Source: Planctomycetota bacterium
Lineage (GTDB): Bacteria > Planctomycetota > Planctomycetia > Pirellulales > Pirellulaceae
Assembly: GCA_027622275.1 (NCBI GenBank)
Contig: JAQBZB010000028.1
Coordinates: 1 to 49,302 of the forward strand
Direction: 5' to 3'
Length of the DNA stretch: 49,302 bases
A program made the translations under genes and the position numbers. The first letter of the stretch is position 1. Each line of letters opens with the position of its first letter. The notes beneath the pieces are model-generated. The model made no database searches, was not told the origin of the DNA, and saw only the letters and a list, made by a program, of their open reading frames with translations. Positions 8,562-17,400 of this stretch are shown one piece after another.

Positions 8562-9647
8562 ATGAATTCTTTCCGCATTCACACGAGTTGTTTCGTCGTC
8601 TCTCTGCTCGTTGCCGGTGTCATGGCGGCGGATCCTAGGCCGGTCGAGTACGCTGAGCATCAAGATTTGACTTACTACCTTGACGGCGATGGTCAGCGGC
8701 GCGAGATCAAGACGCCCGACGACTGGAGCGTTCGTCGTGAACACATCTTGGCCAACATGCAATTGGTGATGGGCAAGCGGCCGGGCGTCACCATGCGGCC
8801 GCCGCTGGATGTGAAGTACGTCGAGCAAGTGCAGGTCGAACAGTTCTGGCGACGCAGGCTCACCTATCAGTCAGATCCATCCGACCGCGTGTCCGCCTAT
8901 CTGCTCCAGCCGCGAGAGATAAGGGAGGGTCAGAAGCTGCCAGCCGTGCTGTGTCTGCACCAGACGACTGGCGCGGGCAAGGACGAACCGATCGGTTTGA
9001 CTGGCAAAGCGAACATGCACTATGCGTTGGAGCTTGTCCGCCGCGGTTACGTGGTGCTCGTCCCGGATTACCCTTCGCTGGGCGAGCATGAATACGACTT
9101 CACGGCCCACCCGGAATATGCCAGCGGCACGATGAAAGCCGTCTGGGATAACATTCGCGCCGTGGATTTGTTGCAATCGTTGTCGGATGTGGACGCCGAC
9201 CGCATCGGTGTCATCGGCCATTCGCTGGGCGGGCACAACGCGATGTTCACGGCAGCGTTTGAACCGCGCATTCGAGTCATTGTTTCAAGCTGCGGCTTCA
9301 GTCGCTTTCACAAGGACGATGTGCCAAGTTGGACCGGACCACGATACATGCCAAGAATCGCAGCGGTCTACGAAAACGATGCGAATCGAGTGCCCTTCGA
9401 TTTCACGGAGATTGTCGCCAGTTTTGCGCCACGTCCGTTCTTGGCCGTCGCCGCAACGGGCGATACCGACTTCGACGTCAGCGGAGTCCGTGACGCGATC
9501 AACTCAGCGCGGCCGGTCTATGAATTGTTCGGCAAGTCACATCACTTGCAAGCCGATTACCCTGAGAGCCCGCACGACTTCCCGCCAAACGCCCGCGAGC
9601 GGGCTTTCAAATTTCTCGCCGAACACTTGAGGTCGCTCGATAAATGA
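8562..9647 (+). CDS. Secreted alpha/beta hydrolase (esterase or dienelactone-hydrolase-like), 361 aa
   Basis: A signal peptide (about 1-22, ending VMAAD) precedes an alpha/beta hydrolase domain. The nucleophile elbow is GHSLGG with Ser221; the oxyanion region LCLHQTTGAGKDEP lies upstream, and a late HxxPESPHDFP segment near the C-terminus supplies the likely catalytic histidine. The ATG at 8562 has AGGA seven bases upstream; the open frame further upstream overlaps the RND gene. It follows the exporter by 31 bases and probably belongs to the same transcript. Secreted hydrolases of this kind are common in planctomycetes and often act on acylated sugars or esters; the substrate here is not visible. 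Confidence 0.85.
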   Translation: MNSFRIHTSCFVVSLLVAGVMAADPRPVEYAEHQDLTYYLDGDGQRREIKTPDDWSVRREHILANMQLVMGKRPGVTMRPPLDVKYVEQVQVEQFWRRRLTYQSDPSDRVSAYLLQPREIREGQKLPAVLCLHQTTGAGKDEPIGLTGKANMHYALELVRRGYVVLVPDYPSLGEHEYDFTAHPEYASGTMKAVWDNIRAVDLLQSLSDVDADRIGVIGHSLGGHNAMFTAAFEPRIRVIVSSCGFSRFHKDDVPSWTGPRYMPRIAAVYENDANRVPFDFTEIVASFAPRPFLAVAATGDTDFDVSGVRDAINSARPVYELFGKSHHLQADYPESPHDFPPNARERAFKFLAEHLRSLDK

Positions 9648-9658
9648 CGGTCGCATTT

Positions 9659-9724
9659 AATCAGCCGCTGGGCGCTAGCCCACGGTTAGCGGTGAAAACC
9701 GGACGCTAGCGCGTTCCGGCTGAT
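9659..9724. repeat. GCTAGC-type palindromic hairpin unit
   Basis: AATCAGCCGCTGGGCGCTAG at the left is mirrored, imperfectly, by a right arm ending in CGGCTGAT, with a short centre near 9690. It is a diverged relative of the hairpin inside the family B elements (31808-31987, 43220-43399) and of the unit at 49234-49302. It lies 12 bases after the hydrolase stop, between convergent genes, and could act as a bidirectional terminator. Confidence 0.65.
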
Positions 9725-9783
9725 GATCCCGACAATTAGACTGTTGAGCGGAGAGAAGTCGCCTTGAGCCTGTGATCTCGCGA

Positions 9784-10866
9784 TCAAGTTGCTTCGGCAG
9801 CCGGCTTTTCAAAGAGGCTGAAGATCGTGATCTCGCCGTGGTGGCTGGTGTACTCTTCCGGCATGGTGTGGCGGCCGTTACCGCCGCGACCGAACGGTTT
9901 GAAGGTCGCGGCCGCCAACCGCAATCCGTCAGGATGGAGGTCCAAACAGTAACCGCTCTGACGCTTGAGCACGTGAATCGATGCCGATTGATCGGGATTC
10001 CAAAACTCGAGCGACGACTCGCCATTCAAGTTCTCGGCATGTCCGGCCAGTGTGCCGTCGGACAGAAAGGCCAGTCCTTTGATCGGGCCATCGGACGTGT
10101 GCGTTGACCGCAACATTTGCAGCAACTCGCCGGACTCAACATCAAACACCAAGACTGCCGGGTTGCCGGGACAGAAGGCGTTACTCTTGGCGTCTGTCAT
10201 ACCGCCGCACGCTAACCGCTTCCCCTCGGCGTCGAAGGCCAACGACCGCACGCCGCCCACATCGGCGAGAAAATCGTCCCCGCGAGTGTGCAGCGGGCTT
10301 GCGTCGAACGTGCGCAGCAACTCGCCGGACGCAATGTCCCACTCGTTCACTTTGCCAAACAGGTCGCCGCTGACGAATCGCTTTCCATCCGGATGCATGA
10401 CGAGGCTAAAGACGTAGTTCTCGTGGCCGCTGAATTCGCGCAGCAAGTTCCCTTGCTCGGCCGACCGGAGACGAATGACGCGATCGCTGCCCGCCGAGAG
10501 CAGCTTGCCGTCCGGCGAGACAGCAAGGGTTCGGATCCAACCGGCGTGTGCATCGGCCTGCGACCAGATCGGCGTTGGTTGTGCGGCGTCGTATTGCCAG
10601 CAACAGATCGTGCCGTGAAAGTCCGCCGTGAAGAGACGTTTCGGATCTCGTTGAAATGCTACGGAATCCACCCAACTTTGATGGCCAATCAGCGAGGTCT
10701 TTTCTCCTGTTTCCAAATCCCATCGCAGCACTTTCTCATCTTGTCCTGTCCCAACCAGGAACTTGCCGCACGGGCTAAAGCGGCAGCAGGTCAACGGCCG
10801 TTCGTGCTCGAGCGTCTGGGAAACCCAGGTTTTGGTGACGTCCAAGGCTGTTTGCATTGCGATCAT
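9784..10866 (-). CDS. WD40-repeat protein, 360 aa
   Basis: Five to six WD40-type blades can be read, with recurrent GHxxxVxSLAFxPDGKRLxSG patterns, for example GHQSWVDSVAF, AHAGWIRTLAVSPDGK, GHENYVFSLVMHPDGK and DVGGVRSLAFDAEGK. Together they would form one beta-propeller, a protein-interaction scaffold. There is no signal peptide. The ATG at 10866 lies two bases after the stop of the DUF1501 gene, so the two are translationally coupled. The longer frame to 11109 merely overlaps the DUF1501 gene. It is the last gene of a three-gene unit with DUF1549/1553 and DUF1501, a grouping common in planctomycetes. Its partner is unknown. Confidence 0.88.
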   Translation of the reverse strand: MIAMQTALDVTKTWVSQTLEHERPLTCCRFSPCGKFLVGTGQDEKVLRWDLETGEKTSLIGHQSWVDSVAFQRDPKRLFTADFHGTICCWQYDAAQPTPIWSQADAHAGWIRTLAVSPDGKLLSAGSDRVIRLRSAEQGNLLREFSGHENYVFSLVMHPDGKRFVSGDLFGKVNEWDIASGELLRTFDASPLHTRGDDFLADVGGVRSLAFDAEGKRLACGGMTDAKSNAFCPGNPAVLVFDVESGELLQMLRSTHTSDGPIKGLAFLSDGTLAGHAENLNGESSLEFWNPDQSASIHVLKRQSGYCLDLHPDGLRLAAATFKPFGRGGNGRHTMPEEYTSHHGEITIFSLFEKPAAEAT

Positions 10867-10868
10867 GT

Positions 10869-12155
10869 CTACGCCATCACTTCCGCGATCGGACCGCAGT
10901 CGTCGTGGGCAATCGGCAACGGTTGACCGTTGTTGTGGTATTCGGTGTTCGTGGGATCGATGCCCAGGCAACGAAAGATCGTATGGAACAGATGCCCGAT
11001 GTCGTACGCATCCGAATCGCACCACGCGCCGTTGGGCGTCGTCTTGCCGGCGATCACGCCTCGTTTTATGCCGCACCCAGCCAGCACCAGCGACCAGGCT
11101 TCCGGCCAATGATCGCGACCGATGCGGCTGTTGATCTTCGGCGTGCGGCCGAATTCGCTCATCAGCACCACCAACACGCTATCCAGCATCCCGCGCTCGT
11201 CGAGATCGTCGATCATCGCGGCGAACGGCTTGTCAATCTGCGGCACCAGAGCCAAGTGCATGTTGAAGTTGTCGCCGTGAGTATCCCAGTGATAGGAGTT
11301 CACTTTGACGAACTGCACGCCCGCTTCCAACAACCGACGGGCTTGCAATAAGTGGCGGCCCAGGGGATGCGTCCCATATCGCTCGATGTCCTGCGGCGAC
11401 AGCAGCGAGTCGTCAAACAGATCGCGCCGCTGCATCAGTTGCAAAGCCATGTCGTAAGACGATTCGTAAGCGTCGATGTCCGACGAACGCCGCCGCTGGC
11501 GGTACCTGTCGTTAATGCTGCGACGCAACTGCTGGCGGGCGTCGTCGATCTCGTCGGTGATCGCAGCGGGCCGGTTGATGTGAATCGGAGGCCTGCCCTC
11601 GCCCAGCGCCAACGCACCGTATTGCGCACCGAGAAAACCGGCGTCCTGCCAAATGAAGCCGCCCCGTCCTGGCTTGATCCATACATAAGGCGGCAGATCG
11701 TTTTGCGGCGGCCGCAATTTGGCCAGCGCCGAACCCAGGAACGGGTAAGTTACACCGCGATTCTTCGGATCGCCTCGTTGCACTCGTGGCACACCCGTCG
11801 AGTGGTTTTCGTCCTGGGTAGACATCGCACGGACGACCGCGAGCTTATCCGCGCGCTTGGCCGTCTCCGGCACCAATTCGCTGAAGTGAACTCCGGGGAT
11901 TGACGTGGGAATGGCCCGGAATGGCCCGCCAAATTCGGTGTTGGGTTTCGGGTCCCAGGTTTCGAGTTGACTAACGCCTCCATCCAGCCAAACGAATAGA
12001 ACTTGCCGCTGTTGTTTCCGAATCTCCTCGGCGACGGCCGGCTCGAACATGCTGGCCAATCCGGTCGCCGCACCAATCGCGCCGCCCGCTAACCCGCCAA
12101 GAATCTGGCGACGCGACCAGTCGTGTTGCGGGCTGTTGCATTGGTACTCATACAT
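10869..12155 (-). CDS. DUF1501 protein, Tat-exported, 428 aa
   Basis: DUF1501 is a sulfatase/alkaline-phosphatase-like family expanded in planctomycetes. The N-terminus has a twin-arginine signal, DWSRRQILGGLAGGAIGAA, about 13-35. Family landmarks are VLFVWLDGGVSQLETWDPKP, the long middle region with GTHPLGRHLLQARRL, SYHWDTHGDNF, and MSEFGRTPKINSRIGRDHW followed by AWSLVLAGCGIKRG. It begins 17 bases after the DUF1549/1553 gene and is followed after two bases by the WD40 gene. The enzymatic activity of the family is not established. The paralogue at 13994-15298 shares the same architecture. Confidence 0.93.
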   Translation of the reverse strand: MYEYQCNSPQHDWSRRQILGGLAGGAIGAATGLASMFEPAVAEEIRKQQRQVLFVWLDGGVSQLETWDPKPNTEFGGPFRAIPTSIPGVHFSELVPETAKRADKLAVVRAMSTQDENHSTGVPRVQRGDPKNRGVTYPFLGSALAKLRPPQNDLPPYVWIKPGRGGFIWQDAGFLGAQYGALALGEGRPPIHINRPAAITDEIDDARQQLRRSINDRYRQRRRSSDIDAYESSYDMALQLMQRRDLFDDSLLSPQDIERYGTHPLGRHLLQARRLLEAGVQFVKVNSYHWDTHGDNFNMHLALVPQIDKPFAAMIDDLDERGMLDSVLVVLMSEFGRTPKINSRIGRDHWPEAWSLVLAGCGIKRGVIAGKTTPNGAWCDSDAYDIGHLFHTIFRCLGIDPTNTEYHNNGQPLPIAHDDCGPIAEVMA

Positions 12156-12172
12156 GGTGCGTGCTCAACGAA

Positions 12173-13759
12173 CTAATGATTCAAACGGAATTCAGCCGAG
12201 GCAATCAAAGCCCAAGCCAATTCGCCCAGTGCCTCGGCCCGCCGATTCTGAAATCGTTGCAGATACTCATTCACTTCAACCTGCTCTTCCTCGGTTGGCA
12301 GTCGCGTCAATACGTTCAAATAAAGCTCCTCGGCAAGTCTCTCATTTTCATCCAACTTAGTCAGCCGTTCGACCAGATTGCCCGGCTTTGGCTTGAGCCA
12401 GTCGAGGATTAGCGGCTCGTTCATCAGGAATAACGAATGGCCGAGCGCCGGGTTGAACTCCACTTCCGGCTCGCCGGGCGCGTTGCTGAACACACCGACG
12501 AACAGCGACATCGCGTCCGCGAAATTGTCCGGCATTTTGGCAATGCGTCCATTAATGTAGTCGTTGTAGGTAAAGTCCGATTTCTCTGGTGCGGGAGCGG
12601 CGAGCAGAGTTGGCAAGTTGCCTGTCGCCTGCATCACTGCCCACGCCATTTGTTCGGGCGTCAGCGGTTTTGGAATCGACGCCAGGTAAGTGGTCGGTGC
12701 AACAGCATTCTCGCCCGTGTCGTCAGGCAATTGGCTCGATCGTTGATACGAGTTACTCAAGGCAATTTCACGAAGCAGCTGCTTGATGTCGAAGCCGCTC
12801 TCGGCAAAACTATCCGCCAGGGCGTCGAGCAACTCGGGATGCGACGGCGGATTCTTTTCGTGATGCAGGTCCAACGGATGCACCAGTCCACGTCCCATCA
12901 TCAAGTACCAGAAGCGATTCGCGGAATTCCGTTTGAAGAGCTGATTGTCGGCCTTGGGCAAAGCGGCGGACAGCAACAGCCGTGGCCGGAACTTGTGAGA
13001 TTCTTCCTCTTGCCCTTGCTCCAGCGTTGGGATCTCGATGGCATCGCCGCCTGGCAATCGGGGTCCGGTGGTTTTCTTCCCAGCCACGAATACCGATTCA
13101 AATTCGGCGATCGCTTTGTCGGGTGTTTCTTGTAGAAATGTAAACAAGCCGAAGTAATCCGCCTGCGTATAATCCGCGACCGTTGGATGGTCATGGCATT
13201 GAGAGCACATGATGTCCCGGCCCAGCAACAATCTCGCGACGTCACGCGTCTTCTGATGCATGTCCGTGCGGCCGGAGACCAGAAAGAACTTCTCCGGAGG
13301 TTGTGGCTGCTTGTCTTCGCGCGGTTCGGAAAAGAGCAACTCGGCAACCAATTCGTTCCACGGCCTATTGTCGGCAATCGACAACCGGACGTATTCCTCC
13401 CACTCGGGATTCGGAACCGTGGCGTCGGTTCGCCGCTCCAAAAGCATGGCGGTCAGAAACTCTTGCATCCGCCGCGGGTAATCGTCGCTGGCAAGCAACC
13501 GGTCGACTAGCTTCTCGCGTTTCGCCGGATCTTCGTCCGCCAAAAACTGACGAACTTCATCAGCCACCGGGATCTGTCCCACCAAATCGAGATAGACACG
13601 CCGCATAAAGCTCGCGTCATCGCAGGGCAGCGAGAGTGCTCCGCCGGCATGCATCTCGATCTCGCGGTCGATCACCTCACGCAAAGACTGCCCCAAGACG
13701 GTCATGGGCGTACAGGCGACGACGGCGAGCGCAATCAGAACATTAACCGTTCGACGCAT
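12173..13759 (-). CDS. DUF1549/DUF1553 (PSCyt2/PSD1) secreted protein, 528 aa
   Basis: A signal peptide (1-23, ending VLGQ) is followed by DUF1549, recognisable from DDASFMRRVYLDLVGQIP, the LVDRLLASDDY segment and a CSQCHDHP haem-type motif, and then by DUF1553 with NRFWYLMMGRGLVHPLDLHH and a C-terminal LTRLPTEEEQ region. CSQCH matches the CxxCH covalent haem-attachment consensus, so the protein may bind one haem c outside the cytoplasm. GGAG lies seven bases before the ATG. It is the first gene of the unit with DUF1501 and WD40. The family is nearly confined to planctomycetes and relatives; its role is unproved. Confidence 0.93.
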   Translation of the reverse strand: MRRTVNVLIALAVVACTPMTVLGQSLREVIDREIEMHAGGALSLPCDDASFMRRVYLDLVGQIPVADEVRQFLADEDPAKREKLVDRLLASDDYPRRMQEFLTAMLLERRTDATVPNPEWEEYVRLSIADNRPWNELVAELLFSEPREDKQPQPPEKFFLVSGRTDMHQKTRDVARLLLGRDIMCSQCHDHPTVADYTQADYFGLFTFLQETPDKAIAEFESVFVAGKKTTGPRLPGGDAIEIPTLEQGQEEESHKFRPRLLLSAALPKADNQLFKRNSANRFWYLMMGRGLVHPLDLHHEKNPPSHPELLDALADSFAESGFDIKQLLREIALSNSYQRSSQLPDDTGENAVAPTTYLASIPKPLTPEQMAWAVMQATGNLPTLLAAPAPEKSDFTYNDYINGRIAKMPDNFADAMSLFVGVFSNAPGEPEVEFNPALGHSLFLMNEPLILDWLKPKPGNLVERLTKLDENERLAEELYLNVLTRLPTEEEQVEVNEYLQRFQNRRAEALGELAWALIASAEFRLNH

Positions 13760-13993
13760 GGGGCGCTCCGTGAATCGTCTGAGTTTGGCGAGACAAAATC
13801 GGTGGGGAGGTGGTGGTCTCTACCACGATCATAGTCCATCGCCGGGCCGACCGGCAACGCAGCTGCACGACCCCACGCCGTGTACGAACCCCGTTCAGGC
13901 GTGAACTTGGATCGAATCACCGATTGCCAAGGCACAACACGGACGTCCGCCGGGGCCGGTTAGCTTCAAAACAGGATCGATACCGAGCAGGCC

Positions 13994-15298
13994 CTAAACC
14001 AATTCTTGAATCGGCTTGCCGTTTTCGATCATGTAGGTCGGGCGGCCGGATTGATTGGTGAATTGTAGCCGGCGTTCAATGCCAAGCACCTGGAAGACCG
14101 TGGCCATCAGATCCTGCGGCGTGATCGGAGTGGTTTTGGGGACGTCCACTTTCTCCGCCGATTCGCCGACGGTCTGTCCCATCTTCAAGCCGCCGCCGGC
14201 CAGCGCCAGCGTGCTCAGCGGTGCCCAGTGGTCGCGACCGCCGCCGCCGTTGATCTTCGGCGTGCGTCCGAATTCGCCGCTGATCACCAGCAGCGTATTA
14301 TCGCTCATCCCGCGCAGACTCAAATCTTCGACGAAGGCCGCGACCGCCCGATCGACTTGCGGACCGTTCCTGTCCATCGCGGCCTTGATGCCGCCATGCA
14401 TGTCCCAGCCGCCGAATTGCACTGTCACGAAACCGCAACCCGCTTCACACAGCCGGCGGGCCTGCAGCAACTGCTGGCCAAGTCCGGTGCCATAACGATC
14501 GACGACGCGCGGATCTTCGTATTTCAGATCAAACGCCCGCTGCGAACGGCTGAGGATGATGTCGAACGCTTGTTGATCGAACGAGTCTAAGCCTTCGATC
14601 AGTCCGCTGCGGTCGGCCTCTCGACGAATGTTGTCGATGCCCTTCAGCAACTCGCGACGCGAATCCAATCTCAGTTCCTGAACGGCGAGCGCCATGTTGC
14701 GGCGAGCTTCTCCGGCCGGATCGAACGGGCCGAACGCAGTTCCCAGGAACGCCGGGCCATCGGCATAGATTCCGCCGAGCCGAATGTAAGTCGGGATGCC
14801 CGTCTCGGGATGATTGGTGCCGCGGACACGAGACAAGATCGATCCGAGTGCCGGTCGAGCGGCGAGAGCGCCGTTGTCGGCCAGGCGATTGTCGTATCCG
14901 GTCATCACGTAGTGCGTGCCGCCCGAGTGGCCGCTGTTCGTATGCGCGAAGGAACGAACGAACGCCATCTTGTCGGCGACCGCAGCCATCCGCTCGAAGT
15001 TTCCACCCAAGGTCACGCCAGGCACATTCGTCTTCACTTCGCCCGTGACGCTGCGATACTCGGACGGAGCGGTCATTTTTGGATCAAAGGTTTCGACATG
15101 AGTGGGGCCGCCTCCCAGCCACAACCACACAACGGACGTGTCTTTCGTGCTCAATCCAGATGCGGCGGCTTCCGCTCGCGAGCGAAGGACGTCCGACAAC
15201 GTGAGTGAACCCAAGCCAAGCGCGCCGACGCACAGAAAATCACGACGAGAAGTTCCTTCACAATTTCCGCGGGCACGCGAAGTACGGGCGCTAAGCAT
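13994..15298 (-). CDS. DUF1501 protein, Tat-exported, 434 aa
   Basis: A second member of the DUF1501 family. It carries the Tat motif SRRDFLCVGALGLGSLTL and the landmarks VVWLWLGGGPTHVETFDPK, VQFGGWDMHGG and SGEFGRTPKINGGGGRDHW. The ATG at 15307 is in frame, but AAAGG lies directly against it with no spacing, whereas the same AAAGG stands nine bases before the ATG at 15298; I therefore start at 15298. No DUF1549 partner is adjacent, since the unit at 9784-13759 is separated by 234 bases. The palindrome at 15359-15377 lies about 60 bases upstream and may regulate it. Confidence 0.92.
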   Translation of the reverse strand: MLSARTSRARGNCEGTSRRDFLCVGALGLGSLTLSDVLRSRAEAAASGLSTKDTSVVWLWLGGGPTHVETFDPKMTAPSEYRSVTGEVKTNVPGVTLGGNFERMAAVADKMAFVRSFAHTNSGHSGGTHYVMTGYDNRLADNGALAARPALGSILSRVRGTNHPETGIPTYIRLGGIYADGPAFLGTAFGPFDPAGEARRNMALAVQELRLDSRRELLKGIDNIRREADRSGLIEGLDSFDQQAFDIILSRSQRAFDLKYEDPRVVDRYGTGLGQQLLQARRLCEAGCGFVTVQFGGWDMHGGIKAAMDRNGPQVDRAVAAFVEDLSLRGMSDNTLLVISGEFGRTPKINGGGGRDHWAPLSTLALAGGGLKMGQTVGESAEKVDVPKTTPITPQDLMATVFQVLGIERRLQFTNQSGRPTYMIENGKPIQELV

Positions 15299-15358
15299 GG
15301 GGGACATCCTTTAGTGAATCGTTTTTGCCACTGGGTAGGAACACATCGAAACCAACTA

Positions 15359-15377
15359 ATGCGTTAATGTAACGCAT
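15359..15377. promoter_or_regulatory. Putative operator palindrome
   Basis: ATGCGTTA and TAACGCAT form perfect 8-base arms around a 3-base centre. The site lies between a minus-strand DUF1501 gene (start 15298) and a plus-strand lipoprotein gene (start 15597), in an AT-richer stretch. A second, wider pair TTACAAC/GTTGTAA (15384-15390 and 15411-15417) follows. A regulator-binding site is plausible; no promoter elements were firmly placed. Confidence 0.35.
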
Positions 15378-15596
15378 CCGGAATTACAACGTCAAGTCAT
15401 TTCCTGGTTTGTTGTAAACCTATGAGCTGGCCAGAGTGGCACTTGCCGGTCGACATGTGCCGAGTTATAGCGATTTGTTCAATTCTGTGGTTTATGCCGC
15501 CGATGATGATTTTAGCGGCTTTGCTTGCGCGATCGCGCAAACATACGTACGTTCCGGAACCCGCGCCGGACGCCACTAACGTCGAGGAATCACATC

Positions 15597-15959
15597 ATGC
15601 GTTCCGCATTGATCGGACTCGTAGCGGCATTCCTGCTGGCTGCGACAGGTTGCGACCATCACAATTTAGCGAAGAACAGCTGTAGCAGCTGCCAGAGCTG
15701 CGGAAATGGAAGCTGTGCGGCCCACGGAGGCCATGGCGGGCACGGGCACGTTGGTAATGCGAACGGTTATGGGAATGGCGGCGCGATCGCTGGCCATCTT
15801 GGAACACCCGGACCAACACCAGTCGGACGTCTGCCGCAAGGTTACATGCAAGACGCAGGCCCCGGCGGCCCACCAACTGCGACCTACGGGTATCCGTACT
15901 ATACAACTCGCGCTCCACGAGACTTCTTGCTGGACAATCCGCCCTCGATCGGATACTGA
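15597..15959 (+). CDS. Small lipoprotein with RDFLLDNPPSIG-type C-terminus, 120 aa
   Basis: The start at 15597 has GAGGA about ten bases upstream. A lipoprotein signal peptide ends LLAATGC with Cys19 as the likely lipidated residue. The mature part has a Cys cluster (NSCSSCQSCGNGSC), a Gly/His-rich run, then proline and tyrosine-rich sequence ending in RDFLLDNPPSIGY. That ending recurs in small planctomycete lipoproteins of unknown function. Free cysteines and histidines could bind a metal or form disulfides. It is followed by a strong bidirectional terminator hairpin and stands alone. Confidence 0.8.
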   Translation: MRSALIGLVAAFLLAATGCDHHNLAKNSCSSCQSCGNGSCAAHGGHGGHGHVGNANGYGNGGAIAGHLGTPGPTPVGRLPQGYMQDAGPGGPPTATYGYPYYTTRAPRDFLLDNPPSIGY

Positions 15960-15989
15960 TCGCCACGCGAATCGCAGAACCTAACAAAC

Positions 15990-16016
15990 ATGCCGGCTCA
16001 CTTTTCGAGCCGGCAT
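15990..16016. terminator. Bidirectional intrinsic terminator
   Basis: A perfect 10-base stem, ATGCCGGCTC at 15990-15999 with GAGCCGGCAT at 16007-16016, encloses a 7-base loop. A short T-run follows on the plus strand (ATTTGT) and AAACA precedes it, giving TGTTT on the minus strand. It lies between the convergent lipoprotein and ketosynthase genes. Confidence 0.75.
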
Positions 16017-16041
16017 TTGTCGTTGACAAGGTACTTTGAAA

Positions 16042-17325
16042 TCAGTCGCGGAAGCGACCAACCACCAAGGTGATGTTCTGGCCGCCAAAACCGAAGCTAT
16101 TGTTCAGCGCGACATCGCACTTGGTTTCGCGGGCGACGTTCGGAATGTAATCCAAATCGCAAGCCGGATCAGGGTTTTCATAATTGATCGTCGGCGGCAA
16201 GACGTTGTCTCGGATCGCCATCAGGCAAACGATCAACTCGGTCACACCCGCCGCCGCGATCAAGTGCCCCATCATGCTCTTTGTGCTGGAGATCGGCGTC
16301 TCCAAGGCATGTTCGCCGAAGACTTCACGACACGACTTCGTCTCGACTTTATCGTTAACCGTCGTGCTCGTTCCGTGGGCATTGACATAGTCAATATCCG
16401 AAGGCTGTAGTCCGGCATCTTGAATTGCCATTCGCATACAGCCGATGGCACCGCGCCCTTCCGGATGAATGTCGGTAATCCGGTATGCGTCAGCAGTCGA
16501 GCCATAGCCCAGGATCTCGCCGTAGATGTGGGCACCGCGCTGCTTCGCATGCTCAAGTTCTTCGAGCACGATCATCGCAGCGCCTTCGCCCAAGACAAAT
16601 CCGTCACGCAGCCGGTCGAACGGTCGTGACGCCTTGGTCGGGTTGTCGTTGTTGGTTGACAGGGCGGTGAGCAAGTTAAAGCCAGTCACACCGAACGGAT
16701 GGACCATGCTGTGCGTGCCTCCCGAAATCATCGCGTCCGCGTCGCCGCGGCGAATGATCTCGGTGGCTTCGCCGATCGCTTGGCTGCTTGCAGCGCAGGC
16801 GGTCAAGCAATTCAAATTCGGGCCTTGTGCATTAAACATACCCGCCAAGTGGGCAGCCGGCATGTTGGGCTCTTGCTCCAATTCGACATGCGGATTTAGG
16901 ATCTCTAGCCCCTTCTTGGTGAATTTCGCGATATCGAAATCGCCATTCTCCAAACCGGCGGCCATCATCGACGTGAAGTTGTTAAAGTCCTGGCTGCCCT
17001 CGCCGCTGCCGAGATAAACACCCAGCCGGATCGGATCGATTCCGGAATCGAGAATGCCGGACGAGTCGATCGCTTGCCGCGCGGCACCAGCGGCAAACCG
17101 GGAATGCCGTCCACGGTGCTTCCAGATTTCAGCGTCCTCGCCGATGTCCGTAATGTTCCAGTTCTTCACCTCGGCCGAGATCTGTGTCGGGAAGCGACTG
17201 GCGTCGAAGATGGTTGTGTAAGCGACTCCCGACTGGCCTTCCTTCAGGCCGGACCATACGGTCTCGACATCATTTCCCATCGGGTTGATCGAGCCAACAC
17301 CGGTAATGACGACACGTCGTCTCAT
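16042..17325 (-). CDS. Beta-ketoacyl-ACP synthase (FabF/KAS II type), 427 aa
   Basis: The thiolase-fold condensing enzyme is complete. The catalytic triad is Cys177 in NCLTACAASS, His317 in NAHGTSTTVND and His354 in TKSMMGHLIAAAG, with Lys349. The end GFGGQN is the usual C-terminal glycine-rich motif. It would extend acyl chains carried by the acyl carrier protein of the same operon using malonyl-ACP. The start at 17325 begins MRRRVVITGVG, with GGAG about 12 bases upstream; the longer frame to 17391 adds a non-homologous lead. TACAASSQA is slightly unlike the usual TACATGxxA of FabF, so a specialised substrate is possible. It is the last gene of the operon at 18951-16042. Confidence 0.93.
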   Translation of the reverse strand: MRRRVVITGVGSINPMGNDVETVWSGLKEGQSGVAYTTIFDASRFPTQISAEVKNWNITDIGEDAEIWKHRGRHSRFAAGAARQAIDSSGILDSGIDPIRLGVYLGSGEGSQDFNNFTSMMAAGLENGDFDIAKFTKKGLEILNPHVELEQEPNMPAAHLAGMFNAQGPNLNCLTACAASSQAIGEATEIIRRGDADAMISGGTHSMVHPFGVTGFNLLTALSTNNDNPTKASRPFDRLRDGFVLGEGAAMIVLEELEHAKQRGAHIYGEILGYGSTADAYRITDIHPEGRGAIGCMRMAIQDAGLQPSDIDYVNAHGTSTTVNDKVETKSCREVFGEHALETPISSTKSMMGHLIAAAGVTELIVCLMAIRDNVLPPTINYENPDPACDLDYIPNVARETKCDVALNNSFGFGGQNITLVVGRFRD

Positions 17326-17400
17326 CTTGTTGCGATCTCCGATTGAGTTCCCGAAAACCTGAAAACTAACACTCGCGTCTGGAACCGACACTCCTCAATT

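Noticed and set aside
10867-11109. Upstream extension of the WD40 frame (to 11109)
   Set aside because: It lies entirely over the DUF1501 gene; the ATG at 10866, two bases after the DUF1501 stop, is the natural start.
15422-15685. 87-codon plus-strand open frame with a hydrophobic stretch
   Set aside because: It overlaps the lipoprotein gene in another frame and has no ribosome-binding site or recognisable end; its last third is the lipoprotein's shadow.
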